Both the position numbers and the translations under genes were made by a program. The notes beneath the pieces were generated by a model. The model ran no database searches. It worked only from the letters and a program-made list of their open reading frames with translations, and was not told the origin of the DNA. 64,000 bases of DNA, taken from NCBI GenBank assembly GCA_011947345.1, contig JAAVTG010000350.1, positions 1-64,000 of the forward strand, written 5' to 3'. Shown in pieces: positions 11,442 to 23,720 of the stretch. The first letter of the stretch is position 1. Each line of letters begins with the position of its first letter. This DNA is from Phytophthora quininea. Taxonomy: Eukaryota; Oomycota; Peronosporomycetes; Peronosporales; Peronosporaceae.

Positions 11442-12572
11442 CAGACAACGACGGTGAAACTCGACCCCCATAAAAACTCGCCCCCATACAGCGGAATTTT
11501 ATTTTCAGGTCAAGTGTACAAAAACATACAAACCGCTTTTTTACCAATCAGATAGAATCTCCAGTTACTGGCCAGCGTGTCTTGCCAGTTTCGCGCCATT
11601 TTCAGTTTTGGTACTGAAATGAAAGCTAAACGCTGCCAGAAGCAATACACTATTAAGGAGCGACGTGAAGCTGTCGAGCAAGCTGCAGTGCAGGGCTGCA
11701 AACCCGCGGCTAGAGCACTCAAAATACCCTTGAGCACACTAAAGGGTTGGAGGAAAAAGAGCAATGTTCTGTTTGAGTTTAAAGGGGCTCAGACGAGTAG
11801 ATCTACGAAAGGCCAGGGTGCGAAAAGCAAGGCTTACTGCTGTGCTTACAATCAGAGCGGACGGTAAGTTTTTCTATTAGTTTTTAGTATTTTCTGAGCT
11901 ATTTTTTTACAGGAAAAAAGCTACCTATTTCTTCATATTGCGAGGAATGCCAGGTGGTGCCGTGGAGACCGATGAGCTTCCAACATATCCTGTAGGACAT
12001 GTGTACACAGTCCAGGAGAATAGATGGATGGACGCTACGGTCTGGCAAACATTCGTAAAGAGTCTTCTGAAGTACGAAATCGACGCTCCCTCTGTACTTC
12101 TTTTGGATAATTTTGAGTCCCACGTATCGAAAGAAGGTCAAGATATCGTGGCGGATGAGACGTCTGCCATTGTGTGCCCAGTTCCTCCTAACATCACGTC
12201 CGTGTGCCAACCCCTCGATGTTGGGGTCATGGGTCCGCTGAAAAAGAAACTCGTCGCAGAGTGGCTACGCGATAACGTTGCTGCTACTCGGACTGCCAAG
12301 GAAAAGCGCCGCGAGGCAGTGCTGCGTACAATTCGTACGTGGGAAGACATATCAAGTGAGTGCGTTGTCCGCAGTTTCGAAAAGGCAATTCCGAAGGAGC
12401 CGATCGCTTTAGTGTAGGGCAATATACAAGATTCAGCAATAGCTTCAATATTGACCAATAGAAATTGAGTTTTTCGGGTCTTTCGGGGTCGAGTTTCCAT
12501 GTCATTTGTCGTTTCTCTAACTATATAGCAAGTCCACGTCGGGGTGGGGTCGAGTTTCACCGTCGTTGTCTG
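11442..12572 (+). mobile_element. pogo/Tigger-type DNA transposon, internally deleted
   Basis: The element is 1131 bp. The first 27 bases (11442-11468, beginning CAGACAACGACGG) are the exact reverse complement of the last 27 (12546-12572). A TA dinucleotide flanks each end (11440-11441 and 12573-12574), as expected for Tc1/mariner/pogo insertion. It carries a pogo-type transposase that lacks part of its catalytic core, so it is non-autonomous. The perfect TIRs suggest a fairly recent insertion. Confidence 0.93.
11619..12417 (+). pseudogene. pogo-like transposase, deleted in the middle
   Basis: The N-terminal part (11619 to about 11790) is a helix-turn-helix of the CENP-B/pogo type (ERREAVEQAAVQGCKPAARA). 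The C-terminal part (11938-12417) is a DDE_1 domain with LLLDNFESHVS and NITSVCQPLDVGVMGPLKKK. The region carrying the first catalytic Asp is missing between them, near 11790-11815. A likely GT-AG intron lies at about 11871-11912, and a one-base frame change follows it. Typical family members are around 500 residues; this copy encodes roughly half. It cannot transpose itself but could be mobilised through its intact TIRs. Confidence 0.8.
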
Positions 12573-12619
12573 TATTCGTAGTTCGTTAGAACTATCGTTA
12601 GGAGCAACTTCCCGTGATC

Positions 12620-12670
12620 ATCGGTATGGTACCGAATCGTACCGGTACATCCGGAAATACCGGTATTGTC
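12620..12670. repeat. TACCGGTA-type palindrome cluster
   Basis: Within about 50 bases there are CGGTATGGTACCG, CGTACCGGTAC and ATACCGGTAT. Similar clusters lie at 24686-24704, 32039-32144 and 51480-51528, that is, at the outer sides of both Helitron-like blocks. The segment GTACCGAATCGTACCGGT closely matches one at 51481-51500. Confidence 0.7.
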
Positions 12671-12714
12671 TGACTCGACGATCCGATTTTTCTCGATGCT
12701 CATTGGCTATAAGA

Positions 12715-12739
12715 GCCGCCGCCCCTTGGGGGCGGCGGC
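12715..12739. other. GC-rich perfect hairpin
   Basis: GCCGCCGCCCC and GGGGCGGCGGC form an 11-bp stem around a 3-base loop, about 420 bp upstream of the Rep-helicase start of copy 1. It may be a subterminal hairpin of the element or an unrelated structure. No equivalent was found at copy 2. Confidence 0.7.
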
Positions 12740-13162
12740 CTTTGGCTTTTCCCCGGGAAACAGGACACTTCAACTTGAGCGCGTCGAGCGATGAACTGCA
12801 GCTCGCTCATTCACGAGACTGCCACAGTCAAGGTAAAGCGGAATGCAACTGAGATGCGCTGCGGTGGGCTTCACTAACGCCGACATGCATGCTGTATGTG
12901 AGCAGGTGGCTACCGCAGGGTTCAGCGGACAACAGCGCCTCGTTCGGGTCCACCGAGGCTCATACGCCGCTGGCAGAAGGTAGGCGACGACTCGGGTGCG
13001 CGCCGCTGACAACGTGGCTAACATTGTCGTGGATGCGTTCTGAGAGCAGTTGACTGCTGCTACAGTGCCATCGTACTGAACCACCAGCTGGAGTTATGGT
13101 TCGTCGGCGTATACTGCCAGCAAAACATCGATGCAGTACTAACGATTTATGCAGTTGTAGAT

Positions 13163-16100
13163 ATGGGTGGGCGGCGGGCGCATGAAGACGAAACTGGTGA
13201 AGAGGACCTGCTGAAATATTTGGACACAGCTTATCAGCGGGAGCACCGAATGGAGCGGCACCGTATTGATGCTCAGCGATGGAGGAGTCGTAAAAGCTTA
13301 AATCAAAAGCTGAGGGTGGTGGTGCTCCTACCGATGCATTTCAGCCACTTTCCGATGGCGAACGAAAGCATTGCATGGAGCTACTTCGGAAAGCTCTTGG
13401 TGCGGATGGATTGGACGAAACTGCATGTGATGTATGTGACCGCATGGTGCTGAGGGGGACGTGGAGAGAAAGAATGGCGCGGATTGGAGATATGTGGATG
13501 CTTTGCATGACATTCTGGGCGAAGCACGCAGCGACCTTCCACAATTACTGGTCGATCAATACCGGGCTCCATCAATCATTGTGGGATTGGAAGACGTGCT
13601 TGTTTCGCCGCGTGGCATTCAGTGTTATCGCGATGAGCATGGAGCTCTCGGTACATGGATCAACGTATGCAAAGAGTGCAGTTCATGGATTCGTCGACGA
13701 CGGCTGCCAAAGTTTGCTATCGCTAATGGGTTTTTCATGGGAGCTTTACCATACCGCCTGAAAGGGCTCACGATCCCCGAGCGGCTACTGACGCAGCTCA
13801 GCACTATTGCCGCTACGACACGGGTAATGCGTGGGGGTCGCCACCGCTATATCCGCTCACACTGCTTAGCCTTCGACTGCACGCCTGGACCGCCGGTTTC
13901 GTTGCCACCTCGCTCTCATGCGGATGTCGCCTCGTATCGAGTGGTCATGGTTGGAGATTTCACGGAGGGCCAGATTCGCAAAGTCCGGAAGATACATCGG
14001 ATCCGGAACGGTGTTGTGCGTGGTGTGTTTAGCTTTTACAAGGAATACAACCGAATGTACGCAGACGTTGAGCCAAGTGATGATCTTGATGTAGAGTATT
14101 CTGATGCCTTGATTCACGACCATTTTGTGGACAATGTTCATGACGCTGGTGGCAAATTAGATGATGCTATGGACTTGGAGCAGCAAAATATTCGCGGTCA
14201 CTCGGATGCGTGGCGAGTGATGTGTGAGAATGATGAGGAGAGCGTAGTTGAGCGACGAGTAGGGCTAACCAGCGATAATGCGCCCGTCTTGCGACGCGAT
14301 GACCCGTTCATCGCGGAGGTTGAAGGAGCACCTCAATCGGAGCGCGTGTTTCTTGTTCGACGCTCGGATCGTTTTTCTTCTGACATCTCGGGTGACTTGT
14401 TGGCAAGGTTGTTCCCTCACCTGTTCCCTTTTGGAAGAGGGCACCCCGGAGAAGCTCGGCGCATCGCAGTATCTGCGAAAGAGTGCGTAAAGCACTATCT
14501 TGCATTGAGTGGGCGGCATTTTGCAGAGGATGAGTTGTTTACATTAGTGCAGAGGATGAGCTGTTTACATTAGTGGAATTCGACCGGATTTCGCTTCAAA
14601 ACATGCTTATAAGTAATTCTGTTCGGTGCAAGCGCCATCCACGCTTGTTTCAAGGATATGAAAGCATTAGTGTTGAGCAACTTGGAGATGCTCTGCTTGC
14701 GAATGAAAGGCGGCGCCAAGGTTGTTTGCCTCGAGCGCTATTGAATGATCGCACAGTGAACAGCTTTCTGAAGACGGTTGAAGTCACGTCGAAGACGGTT
14801 TGGGGCAGCAACGCGGAGCGATCTCAGTGTCGGCAGAAGGCATTTGCGCTTCAAGCACGATTTGGGCAGCCAGCCCTTTTCGTCACACTGACACCTAACT
14901 CCGACAACTCGTTTGCAATGGCCCAGTATACGGGTATTTCTTCGATTGACACTCTTTTCGACGTCCTGGATGCGCGAATGCCAACCAAGGCAGAACTTCG
15001 AGAGGCGAGTCTGGGGAATGACTGTGCGTCTGCGCGATTATTTATGCGGCAGGTGGACGCATTTATAAAGTATGTGCTAGGCGTTGATCCTACAACTAAA
15101 AAGCCCACGCCTCATCGCGGCCTGCTTGGTAGAGTGCAGACGTATTTCGGCATGGTGGAAACGCAAGGACGAGGCGCGCTTCACATCCACTTTTAATTTG
15201 GTTAAATGGCTGTCCGCCAAATTCTACTGCCGTAGACAAGATTTTACAAAGTGCCGAGACTGATCAATTCCGTGCAGCCGTGGCAGCATACACACACAGC
15301 ATCGTGAGCAATGAACTGCCTGTTGATTTGACGAAGCATGGTTGTTCAAAGTGTGGTGATTCTTACGCTAATCTTCTAGCACTCCCTATTGCTACCACGG
15401 CACATAAGGACCCCCAGGCCGGGCTGTATTGCAAGCAAATGCGAAAAGCGGTTGTGGAACCAGTACTTTTGCAGTGCAGTAGCTGCAAGAGCAAATTCAG
15501 CTCCCGGCATGCGCTACGAAACGCTTTGTTGAAGCATCGTCCACTACACTGGCCAGCATGGGAACGATCGCTCTCAACGGATGAAATAGAGCACCAGGGT
15601 ATCACTGAGCTGTCTTGTCGGGGTACGCAACAGCATGCGTTCGACGTCGTTCAAGAGCGAGAAAAGGTTTATGCCAGCCTAAGCGATGAAAGCGACATCA
15701 GCAATGAAAGTGGACTTACTCCTTCGGAGGCCACCAATTTCTTGGAGGACGCAAACGATCTCCAAATGGGATTTTGCAAGAGTGACGACGACCCATTTCA
15801 GAACGACTACTTGACGCGTTTAATCGAGATGACCCCGCCGTCTTTATCGGATTGTCGGATGTCGGAGGAATCGATAAATTACATGGTCTCCACACTGGTG
15901 TTGCTGTTGAATTAGCACTGGTGGTGCCATACAAGCACTTGTTTTAAGCATTCAAAAACAACAAGTGACGCAAGGCTGTGTCGATACTCGTTTCCAAGAG
16001 AGAGAGTCGAACGCACAAAATTTAGTTCAGCAGGCGTGGAAACCAAACGAAGTCTAGGCCACGAATTCATCAATGGCTTTAATTACACGATTACTGCAAC

Positions 16101-19100
16101 ATTCAAGTGCAGTCATGATATCCAGATTCTGCTAGGAGGGAGCGACGCCACTGACCGAATATACTACTGCTGTAAGTACGTTACTAAGCACCAGAATCGC
16201 TTAGACTCTGTTGTCCCAGTGGCGTTAGCCGCTCTGAAGAGGCGCCAAGAAAGGGAAAGTAAAGATGAAGTTCCAGTGGATAGAGACGTCCAGACGCGTG
16301 TGGCAGCAGCACGAAAGCGCGTTGCCTCGATGGTGTATGCTCTCACAAATCACCAAGAGGTGGCAGGCCCACTGGCAGCGCTTTATTTATCTCGTGGATC
16401 TTGCTGCTATGCTAGTTCTGGATTTGCAACTCTGCCGCTAGGAGATGTTGTTCGTCAGCTGTGCACTTGGGATGAATACGCATGCTCTTTGGTCAGTGGG
16501 GATACTACTTCCTTTCGCGCAGTATCATTTCTCGATGACTATATAAACAGACCGGACGACTTGGTGAAACACAATCTGTCCGAGTTTGCAATGCACTACT
16601 ACCGAACCAAAGATGACAACGCAGTTACGGCGCCTCTTTGCTTCTTAAGTGGCCACCCGCTGCAGCAAACACATCGCCTCGCGTGTCGACATGAGCCGGT
16701 GGTGCCAGTTGTCCAAGGATTTCGTTTGCCATACGTAGATGATGCATCACCACCTGAAATTCGGAGTAAGCACTCTATCCTATCTCTAGTGTTGTTTAAG
16801 CCATTTCGAGGATTAATCGACCTCACTGGTTCTGATGACAGCACGAGCGAGGCGTGGTTAGAAGCGTTTTGTGCGTGGGAATCGTCTCGCACAGATTTTG
16901 TGAAAACGACTATGGCTAATATGAGCGATTATCACCAAGCTAGTGCCCAGAGTCGGAGTTCCACTCGTGCTGACGCTGACCAATCCAGTAGTAGTAGTGG
17001 TGGTAGTGGTGGTGGCGTGGAAAGTTATGACGAGGATGCTGACGGACTGTTTGGTAGCGACGAAGATTTTGCCGAAGACGAATTCTGCTGCAGTGAAGAC
17101 ACTAACTTCCCGAATATTTGGGAGAACTTGGATGACTCCAAAATATATGAAATGACTTCGTTGGACCCGTCCATTTGTCCAAGTGCTGCTGCACCTGACT
17201 ACCGAGTATCTCGTATTCTCGATGCTTTTTCTACGTTTCAAATGTTTCGGGGCATTGGTATTGCTGACACAAGAGAGACCGGTGGATCGATGTTGGGTGT
17301 TCCACCAGTTGAATACATGCGTCAATCGGTTTCCGACGCCGAAACAGATAACATAATAACTAGCCTCATACAGCCAATGAGCGAAGCGCGGAATACGGAG
17401 ATATTCGAACTGCTCGATGGTGCGCTAGGAGAAAGTCAAATGAACTGGACATCTCCCCAAATAGGTGGCGGCAACTCGCCGAGCGACGTCAAACAGTACG
17501 CCACGATTGCAGGTATTTCGAAGACTTTCACTTTGAATGAAAAGCAGCACTGTGCCGTGAAAAAATTGGGATAGCATTGCTGACTAGATGGAAAAATGCT
17601 GAGTCGTTGGCGTATTTGAAGGACAATCTAGATACACAACTGAGAGCCGATCAGCTTTTGATGTTTCTCGGTGGAGAGGGGGCACAGGCAAAAGCCGTGT
17701 CATTGACGCGGTTCAGCATTTATGCGCAAGCTGGGGCCGCTGCGGGGGCATTGTGAAGACCGCCTTAACTGGAAAAGCAGCAACAATAATTCATGGTAGA
17801 ACCTTGGCTAGCTTTCTATTGCAAATTCAACGCACGAAGTCGGTAGAAAGTGTGATGAATCTGGATGTCATTATCATTGACGAAATATCAATGATGAAAA
17901 GGGTGCAACTCGCCCAGCTTGACAAAGTGCTGCGCAATGCCAAACGCATACCCAACGTTTCGTTTGGAGGTATTCACGTGATACTGGTCGGTGATTTTCT
18001 GCAGCTGCCACCTGTCGGCGCGGACCCGATCTATCTCGATCCTACACGAAAACCAAAATACACGGCAACTGGTGTTGCTGGCTATCAGCTTTGGCGTGGG
18101 TTTAGAGATGTGATAGTCCTAGATGAGTCAGTTCGCTTTCGCCGTGATCCGGAATGGGGGATGGCTGTCGTAATGCTCGACGTGGTGTCTGGACTCCTAA
18201 ATTTGTGAACATCATTAACTCTCGGGTTCTTTCACGTGAATCCTCTTTTGAAGAGTTCGTTTCTTCTAGTCGCATGATCAAATTTGTAACACCTGACAAT
18301 TCCACACGGTTGGCAATCAATAATTTGTACATCTCATCGAAAGCTAAAACGTTGCCTAGTGGTGAATATCCTGTGCGGGTTGTGGCGAATTTCAAAGGCA
18401 AGTTGGCTGTTTTAAGCTCGGCTGAAGTAAAATTGGTGATGAGTCTTCCCGATACGAAATTTGGTCGAATGCCACCGTACGTAGACCTGATCGTAGGAAT
18501 GCCGGTTCAAGTGACGCAAAACATTAGACCGCAGAAAATGGTGGCGAATGGAACGCTAGGCATTCTGGAGTCCATCGTATTCAGTCCTGGAACAACGTTT
18601 CGGCTTGTGCATGACAGTGTGGCTGGCATGATTGTCAAAATCCCAAGTATTCCTCCTCCAGCGGTGCTAGTTCGCATCCAACGGGGTGAAACAGCTGCCC
18701 CAATGCAAGGCACAGCTGACGCGGATTTATTTCCTCTTTTCATCGATACGCAGGCGTACGGGCAAAGCCGTATCCAACTAAAGGGCCATTCGCATGGGCA
18801 ACCACGAGAACTTGGGGTTCGAGTCCAGCAACTACCTCTCGTGTGTGCAGTTGCATCTACAGTATATAAGGTTCAAGGAGATACGTTGGATCGCATGGTC
18901 ATAACAGAATGGCGATCGGCTAACGCGGTGGCAAATAAGCCACAACAGCCGTACCTACTTGTTTCACGAGTAACATCACGGTCAGCGTTTGTGGCGCTTA
19001 CTGCACTGACATCTGAGATTATTAAGTGGGCGCATCCACCTGCACATGCTCTGGATGAAGAAACCAGGTTGTTAAAGCTGAGCAAGCGCACGCTAGATTC

Positions 19101-19125
19101 TCTGATGCAAGTCGAATCTGTATAG
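13163..19125 (+). pseudogene. Helitron Rep-helicase (copy 1), frame-broken
   Basis: Recognisable order: acidic N-terminus; Cys-containing and helitron-like N domain (13375-14570); HUH Rep nuclease with FVTLTPNSDNSFAMAQYTG (near 14880) and QGRGALHIHF (about 15165-15195); tyrosine motif YYCCKYVTK (near 16163); then a PIF1-like helicase with LDVIIIDEISM (near 17860), VGDFLQLPPVG and YKVQGDTLDRMV (near 18870). Rep would nick and rejoin DNA ends during rolling-circle transposition and the helicase would unwind it. Breaks: frame changes near 13340 and 13460, a 26-bp tandem duplication at about 14530-14581, and four single-base losses in homopolymers (T at 15191-15194, A at 17560-17565, G at 17678-17682, G at 18156-18160). 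The Walker A motif is split by the third of these. About 1,900 residues in all. Confidence 0.9.
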
Positions 19126-19252
19126 CGCTAACATACAATACGCTGAGTGAGTATATGAATCCCCTATCACAAGATACATGCCTCAATTTGTTGACAACCC
19201 TTACGCGAAGCAGAACTGTCCCCACGTGCGGATGAGCAGGATGGCCGGGTAA

Positions 19253-19842
19253 TTGACCTCTTGTGTGAGGAGCACGAGTGACGCACCATCAAGCGTCGTT
19301 AGCCTTCTTTCTCTTCAGCCTCAGGCCGCCGTGGGCAGAGCCACGTACCGAAATGGTGTTTGGGGTGAACAAGTGGTCTACCGACTGAAACTCAATGCTC
19401 TCTCACTCTATGACGTGCGCAACGGACGATTGGTATGCCCGCACTTCACATGCGCGCATGTGCTCGGCGAGACCACCCACCACATCTTCGGGACGTGCCA
19501 TGCGGCCAGGGAACTTCGAGAGGCATGCTTCCAAACTCCGGGTGCTCAGCTGGAATCATCATGTTCGAGAGTACAACGAAATGGCCGACAGGCTGGCCAA
19601 TATGGCGATGGACTACAAACGGAGCATACAAACTACTCAGACAGAAGACTTACATAGTGGTGGTCTATGGACAATGCTACATGAGCTCGCGGTCCCGCTG
19701 GGTTACAGAGAACACGACCAGTTACCTGCGGGACCTTAGGGCCCTGTCGGGATGCTACGACACTTTGTGCACTGCGGCAGATGAAGCGTGTTGGCACCAA
19801 GGCTGCCAGGTTGCGAAGAGACGCATGGCAGGACGGGTATAA
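19253..19842 (+). mobile_element. Non-LTR retrotransposon (LINE) 3' fragment
   Basis: One frame encodes a zf-RVT-like segment (LVCPHFTCAHVLGETTHHIF, then a Cys/His pair) and a second frame, after a shift near 19550, the C-terminal end of an RNase H (EYNEMADRLANMAMD). These are the last domains of certain LINE reverse transcriptases. LINEs are commonly 5'-truncated. The fragment lies between the Rep-helicase gene and gene A of copy 1 and is absent from copy 2. Confidence 0.75.
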
Positions 19843-20518
19843 AATATCGTTAGAACTAGTGTATATCTAAGTGACAGCAATGTACCTGACATCGGCGTTC
19901 CTCCTTGAATGAGCTCCCATGACCAGCGGCACCAGCCTCAGAGCTTCTAGGCCTCTCGAAAGTACAGTTGCTGTGCTCGAGCGCCTCTCGTGAGTCGTGA
20001 GTTAGACTTTGAGTAGCTCGAAGGACCATTGCGGTGCGTAGTCAGTTAACCAAAGAGCATGTGCGTACATGGACGTTGGCAATAACACGAGTCTGTGCAG
20101 ATGGAGGTGTTCCACTTCTGCGGAAGCACCGTGGCGCTGAAGACGAAGATGCCCTACTTGACGACTGCTAGCATCAAAGTGGTGAAGACGATCGAAGTTG
20201 CAACGGAAGGTACGCAGCGACCAAGACGCTCAATCATGCGGATCAAGAAGGCTAGTGCGGCGCTTACGGTGAGTCTGTACAGCATCGTGCCATGAACTGT
20301 AAGTCGATGGCAAACATCTCGATGAACACAAGCGGCGAAGCAATGAAGAGAAGGGGTTTATGAAGATCAAGCCAACAATAGGAACGCTAGCGAATGATTC
20401 ATGATTAGCAGACTAGTTACTAGACTAAAATCACATTGCGGCGCACATTCAATAGCAAACAATGATGGCATCATGCACCCGCACGGGTTGTGGGTGAGTC
20501 ATCGCAATCATGTAATAA
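19843..20518. other. Gene-less stretch inside Helitron-like copy 1
   Basis: No supported gene. A 66-codon frame at 20095-20295 has no recognisable features and no counterpart in copy 2. Confidence 0.4.
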
Positions 20519-21262
20519 CTACACGATCGCGACGCGCCCGCGGTTGAAGAAAAAGCGATGAAAGCGGTTCAGATGCTTGCGAAGCATGCTGCTATCGCGG
20601 CCCCGATAAGGGCAGTTCCAAACGAAGAGAAAGCGGTCGTCAATGTCGTGCGTGTCGTCAACAACAGCTACCATCTTTGGCTGAGAAAATTGAGGTCGTT
20701 CATACAGCGGGGTGTCGATGTATCCATGAACGCATACTCGCCTTGTGCTGCAACCGAGCGCTGCCAATGCGTAATCACCTCTGCAGAGCAGCACATCGCC
20801 CTTGTTCAGCTGAATAATCTGCTGATCTGATCGCATCGCGACATGGTTGTTCCACCCGTATCCGTACAGATACGTGTCGTCTTGAGTTGCGATCACAATA
20901 GACCCCGGCACGGAACACACGTTCGCACAATCCGCTCGTGTCGACGGCGTTGCAAACTCACGACGCACAGGCTGGTCTTCAGCTCCACCCATTGCTTGGA
21001 GAACTCTCCATTGAGTCGTTGTTGCCAGAGGAAAAAATGTACGATAGTGGCGCTCAAAGTATTCCGTGAGATAAATTGCCTCATTGTCTGAGACAAAAGC
21101 TCGAAAACGGCGTTCATCATGCAGCACTCCATCCCAGGTGTCATGGATCCACCCGTTTCTGGAGTCGTCAGCGAGGGCCAGCAAAGCGTCTGCCTTTTCT
21201 TCTGGAACGGCATTGTACAGCACGACGTATCGCCGGGTCTTGAGTTTTTGACGAGCGAACAT
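20519..21262 (-). CDS. Cargo gene A (copy 1): cupin/2OG-like protein with finger-like tail
   Basis: Intact 247-residue frame from ATG 21262. The C-terminal half reads like a double-stranded beta-helix protein (TYLYGYGWNNHVAM, then LNKGDVLLCRGDY and VCVHGYIDTP). This resembles the GD-x-x-x-F-RGD-x-x-HAG pattern of 2OG/cupin-type proteins, but the expected His after RGDY is Leu here, so catalysis is doubtful. The last 35 residues (WNCPYRGR, then KHLNRFH) resemble half of a C2H2 finger. A diverged copy with the same orientation lies at 40312-41053 next to the second Rep-helicase, which supports a role with the element. Function unknown; fold assignment is my inference from motif shape. Confidence 0.65.
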   Translation of the reverse strand: MFARQKLKTRRYVVLYNAVPEEKADALLALADDSRNGWIHDTWDGVLHDERRFRAFVSDNEAIYLTEYFERHYRTFFPLATTTQWRVLQAMGGAEDQPVRREFATPSTRADCANVCSVPGSIVIATQDDTYLYGYGWNNHVAMRSDQQIIQLNKGDVLLCRGDYALAALGCSTRRVCVHGYIDTPLYERPQFSQPKMVAVVDDTHDIDDRFLFVWNCPYRGRDSSMLRKHLNRFHRFFFNRGRVAIV

Positions 21263-21821
21263 GGATGCTTGAGTGACGGAGTGTGTTCAGGTGATGGCGA
21301 ATTCAAAAGTAAGACTTGGTTTTGCCTGGTCACATCCTTATCGCTTGCGTAGACATTAAACACGTCTGGGTAGTTTTGCCTGTACAGCCATGCTCCTCGC
21401 TAGTTGAGCGCATTGAAGTTGGTCGTTCCATCTCCAAGAGAAAAAGATGCATACACGCAATACGATGGGTGCGATGGCCAACAGCAAGGATGGCAAAAGA
21501 TCTATGAGGGCAGTGTGTCCAATTTTTAAGCAAAGACCCCAGACTAAGTATCCAGAGGACCCTGCAACCATACCTTCCCATCTCCGTTGAAGACACGGTT
21601 GAAGTGTCCCCTTTTCCTTTTAAAGGCCAATTGGACGTTCACTGACTAGCATTCATCGTTGCGGCTTTCTAGCGTCTTCTTGCACACACAAGGCCAATGT
21701 GTCGCGTTTTAACAGGATTTGCTGAAGTCAACAGCAGGAATTATGCTCTCACCACTATGCGTATGTCATGGGCATATCTTTGCGTGCTTGCCGTCGCAGG
21801 GTAGCATTTTTCATTTTGCTG

Positions 21822-22570
21822 ATGACTGGCAAGCTCAAGCGCGTCGGCGCCTCTGCAAAGGTGAAGCCTAAGACGGTGCCGATAATGGCACCAACCTCTC
21901 CAGCTAGCGAGCTGCTTCCTGCTCCTGGCAAAAAAACCACGCCCACAACCTGATGACACGAGTAATGCTCCTCCGCCTCCCTAAACTCGCTTAACACCGT
22001 ACCAGCGTCTTCAGCAACTTCTTGTCGCTCGAACGGGCTCTGAAAAGGGTGTTAGACGAGTGATTTCGTCCGTGGAAGGTATGTAATTGCTGTATCTACT
22101 TAAAATGTGTCACCGGCTAAGCTTATTCGGTTGCAGAACTACAAGAGTTTTTGCAAAGCGGCAATAAGTCAGAGAAAGTCAAGCTGAGAATGAAGTTGCT
22201 TTGGATCTCTGATCACACCTACAAAGAAAATAACCTTGTGCGTCTGCATTTTACTGATGGAACCGCTCAAGAAACGCTGGAGACGCAGTTTTTGGTACGA
22301 TATCATGATTGCCTTGGTACCAAAATGTTGCTAACATCGTTTGTGGTGGTATAGTTGTTTCGAGGTACTTATGAAGAGAATAAGGACGATGTCGACACAG
22401 TGCTGTTTACAGCTACCGTTTGGAACTCAGACTCCAGGAATGACATGCTGCCTCCAGCGGGTCGTGTCGTTGACATCAACGATTACACGAGCCTGAAACT
22501 CTTCCGTGACAAGCAGTGCCAAGCCGACATCAAGTTGAGGGACCTGTCCTGGGTATCCGCGGACAGATAA
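21822..22570 (+). pseudogene. Cargo gene B (copy 1): small OB-fold-like protein, three exons
   Basis: Exons 21822-22078, 22137-22294 and 22355-22570 are separated by two GT-AG introns of 58 and 60 bp, placed exactly as in copy 2 (42303-43025). Exon 1 carries a basic, Pro/Ser-rich N-terminus and the TPYQRLQQLL helix, but a frame change near 21940 and a TAA near 21985 interrupt it. Exons 2-3 are open: MKLLWISDHTY, then LPPAGRVVDINDYTSLKLF and LRDLSW at the C-terminus. The beta-rich pattern around PPAGRVVDIN resembles an OB fold as in RPA-type single-strand-binding proteins, which would suit rolling-circle transposition, but no diagnostic motif proves it. Confidence 0.6.
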
Positions 22571-23049
22571 GAGGTCGTTGTAGCTACCGATAACTGGGAT
22601 TTCCCTAAACCAATAACCAGCACGCCAAATTTTCTTGTCAGACTCCCACTCACACTCAAACTGACAAATAGACAAAGCCAACAGCAAGCAATGCGCGCAC
22701 TGGTGCAGTCGATGGATTTGGTAGGTTCAGAAGAACATGACGATTACCTGGTTAAGTTTGCCGCCGAGCACGCTCGTGACAGCGCAAGTAAGGGTTTGCA
22801 GTTACTACTAGTACGTTATACTTGCATCCACTCGTCACCAACGCCATCTCGGCTAAAAAAATACATTCATATGTTGTGATAAGGGATGAGATGTACATTG
22901 GAAACAACGAGTGCCGACTTGAATCTGTGATGCCGGAGCTCATCAGTCGGAGATTAGCCCCCAACTGGCGAAGTGCTGAAGGAAGGTATGTGTCGTACGG
23001 AGAATGAAGCTTGGTGTGCATGGGAACTAACAGAACTAGACGATTGCAG

Positions 23050-23720
23050 ATGACGAAGGTAGAAGGAACTGCTAACTACAAGACCGCTGAAAAAGAGCTG
23101 TTACTCTCTGTAGTTGCGGAGCACTTGCCCCGACACAAACACGAATGGGACCAAGTCGCTGCAGGGTACAACACAGCCAGAGAGACCCAGTGGTGTGTGC
23201 GGACAGCTGCTAGCCTGAAGAGAAAGTTCACTAATCTCTACAGCGCCTCTCGAAAGCAAGGTGGCCTCCGCTGTGATCGTGTGGAAAGCATGGCATTGGA
23301 GCTTCGCAAGAAAATCATGGGACGCCCCAAGTCTGCGCGCAACACTGAATCTATTAGCAACGGCAGTGACACTTTGACAGCAGATGATAGACAAGCCATG
23401 ACGAACGCTACGTACGTGCTATGGCTGCGGGAAGTTCTCAACAGCGAAGAAGAAGCGGCTAGCAGTCAGGATGGTCGCCGCCTTCAGAATCAGGAACTAA
23501 GCTCGACGCTGACCACTCAAAACGATGCGATCAAGTTGTTCCTGTGGCTTCAGAGCCGCGAGCAGGGGCAACACGCTCAGTGGCGTGCCGACCGCGATCT
23601 CGTGTTGCTTCAGCAGAGAAAATGGAGCTTCAACATGCTCAAGACGTGCGTGATGCCCAGGAGAGACACCGAGAACTCCTCGAATGCATTCAGTCGCTCA
23701 AGCCTGAGCTCATAAGGTAG
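23050..23720 (+). CDS. Cargo gene C (copy 1): Myb/SANT-like (DUF6818-type) protein
   Basis: Starts at an ATG directly after a likely acceptor (GATTGCAG). The N-terminal 90 residues (NYKTAEKELLLSVVAEHLP, then EWDQVAAGYN and SLKRKFTNLYSASRK) form a trihelical Myb/SANT-like region resembling DUF6818 proteins of oomycetes, probably DNA-binding. The C-terminus is Gln/Arg-rich and probably coiled coil. Near 23610 the frame shifts: the first frame stops at 23715, whereas the other gives HRELLECIQSLKPEL and stops at 23720, matching HKELVECISSLK in copy 2. An upstream exon is likely but does not join in frame here. Confidence 0.65.

Larger units (their letters stand above)
12573..13162. other. Spacer at the 5' side of Helitron-like copy 1
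   Basis: Non-coding. It holds a cluster of TACCGGTA-type palindromes (12620-12670) and a strong GC hairpin (12715-12739). The true 5' terminus of the Helitron-like element should lie somewhere here but is not fixed by sequence alone. Confidence 0.5.

Noticed and set aside
16858..17325. 155-codon minus-strand frame with a Thr run
   Set aside because: Antisense of the Rep-helicase acidic/Ser/Gly region.
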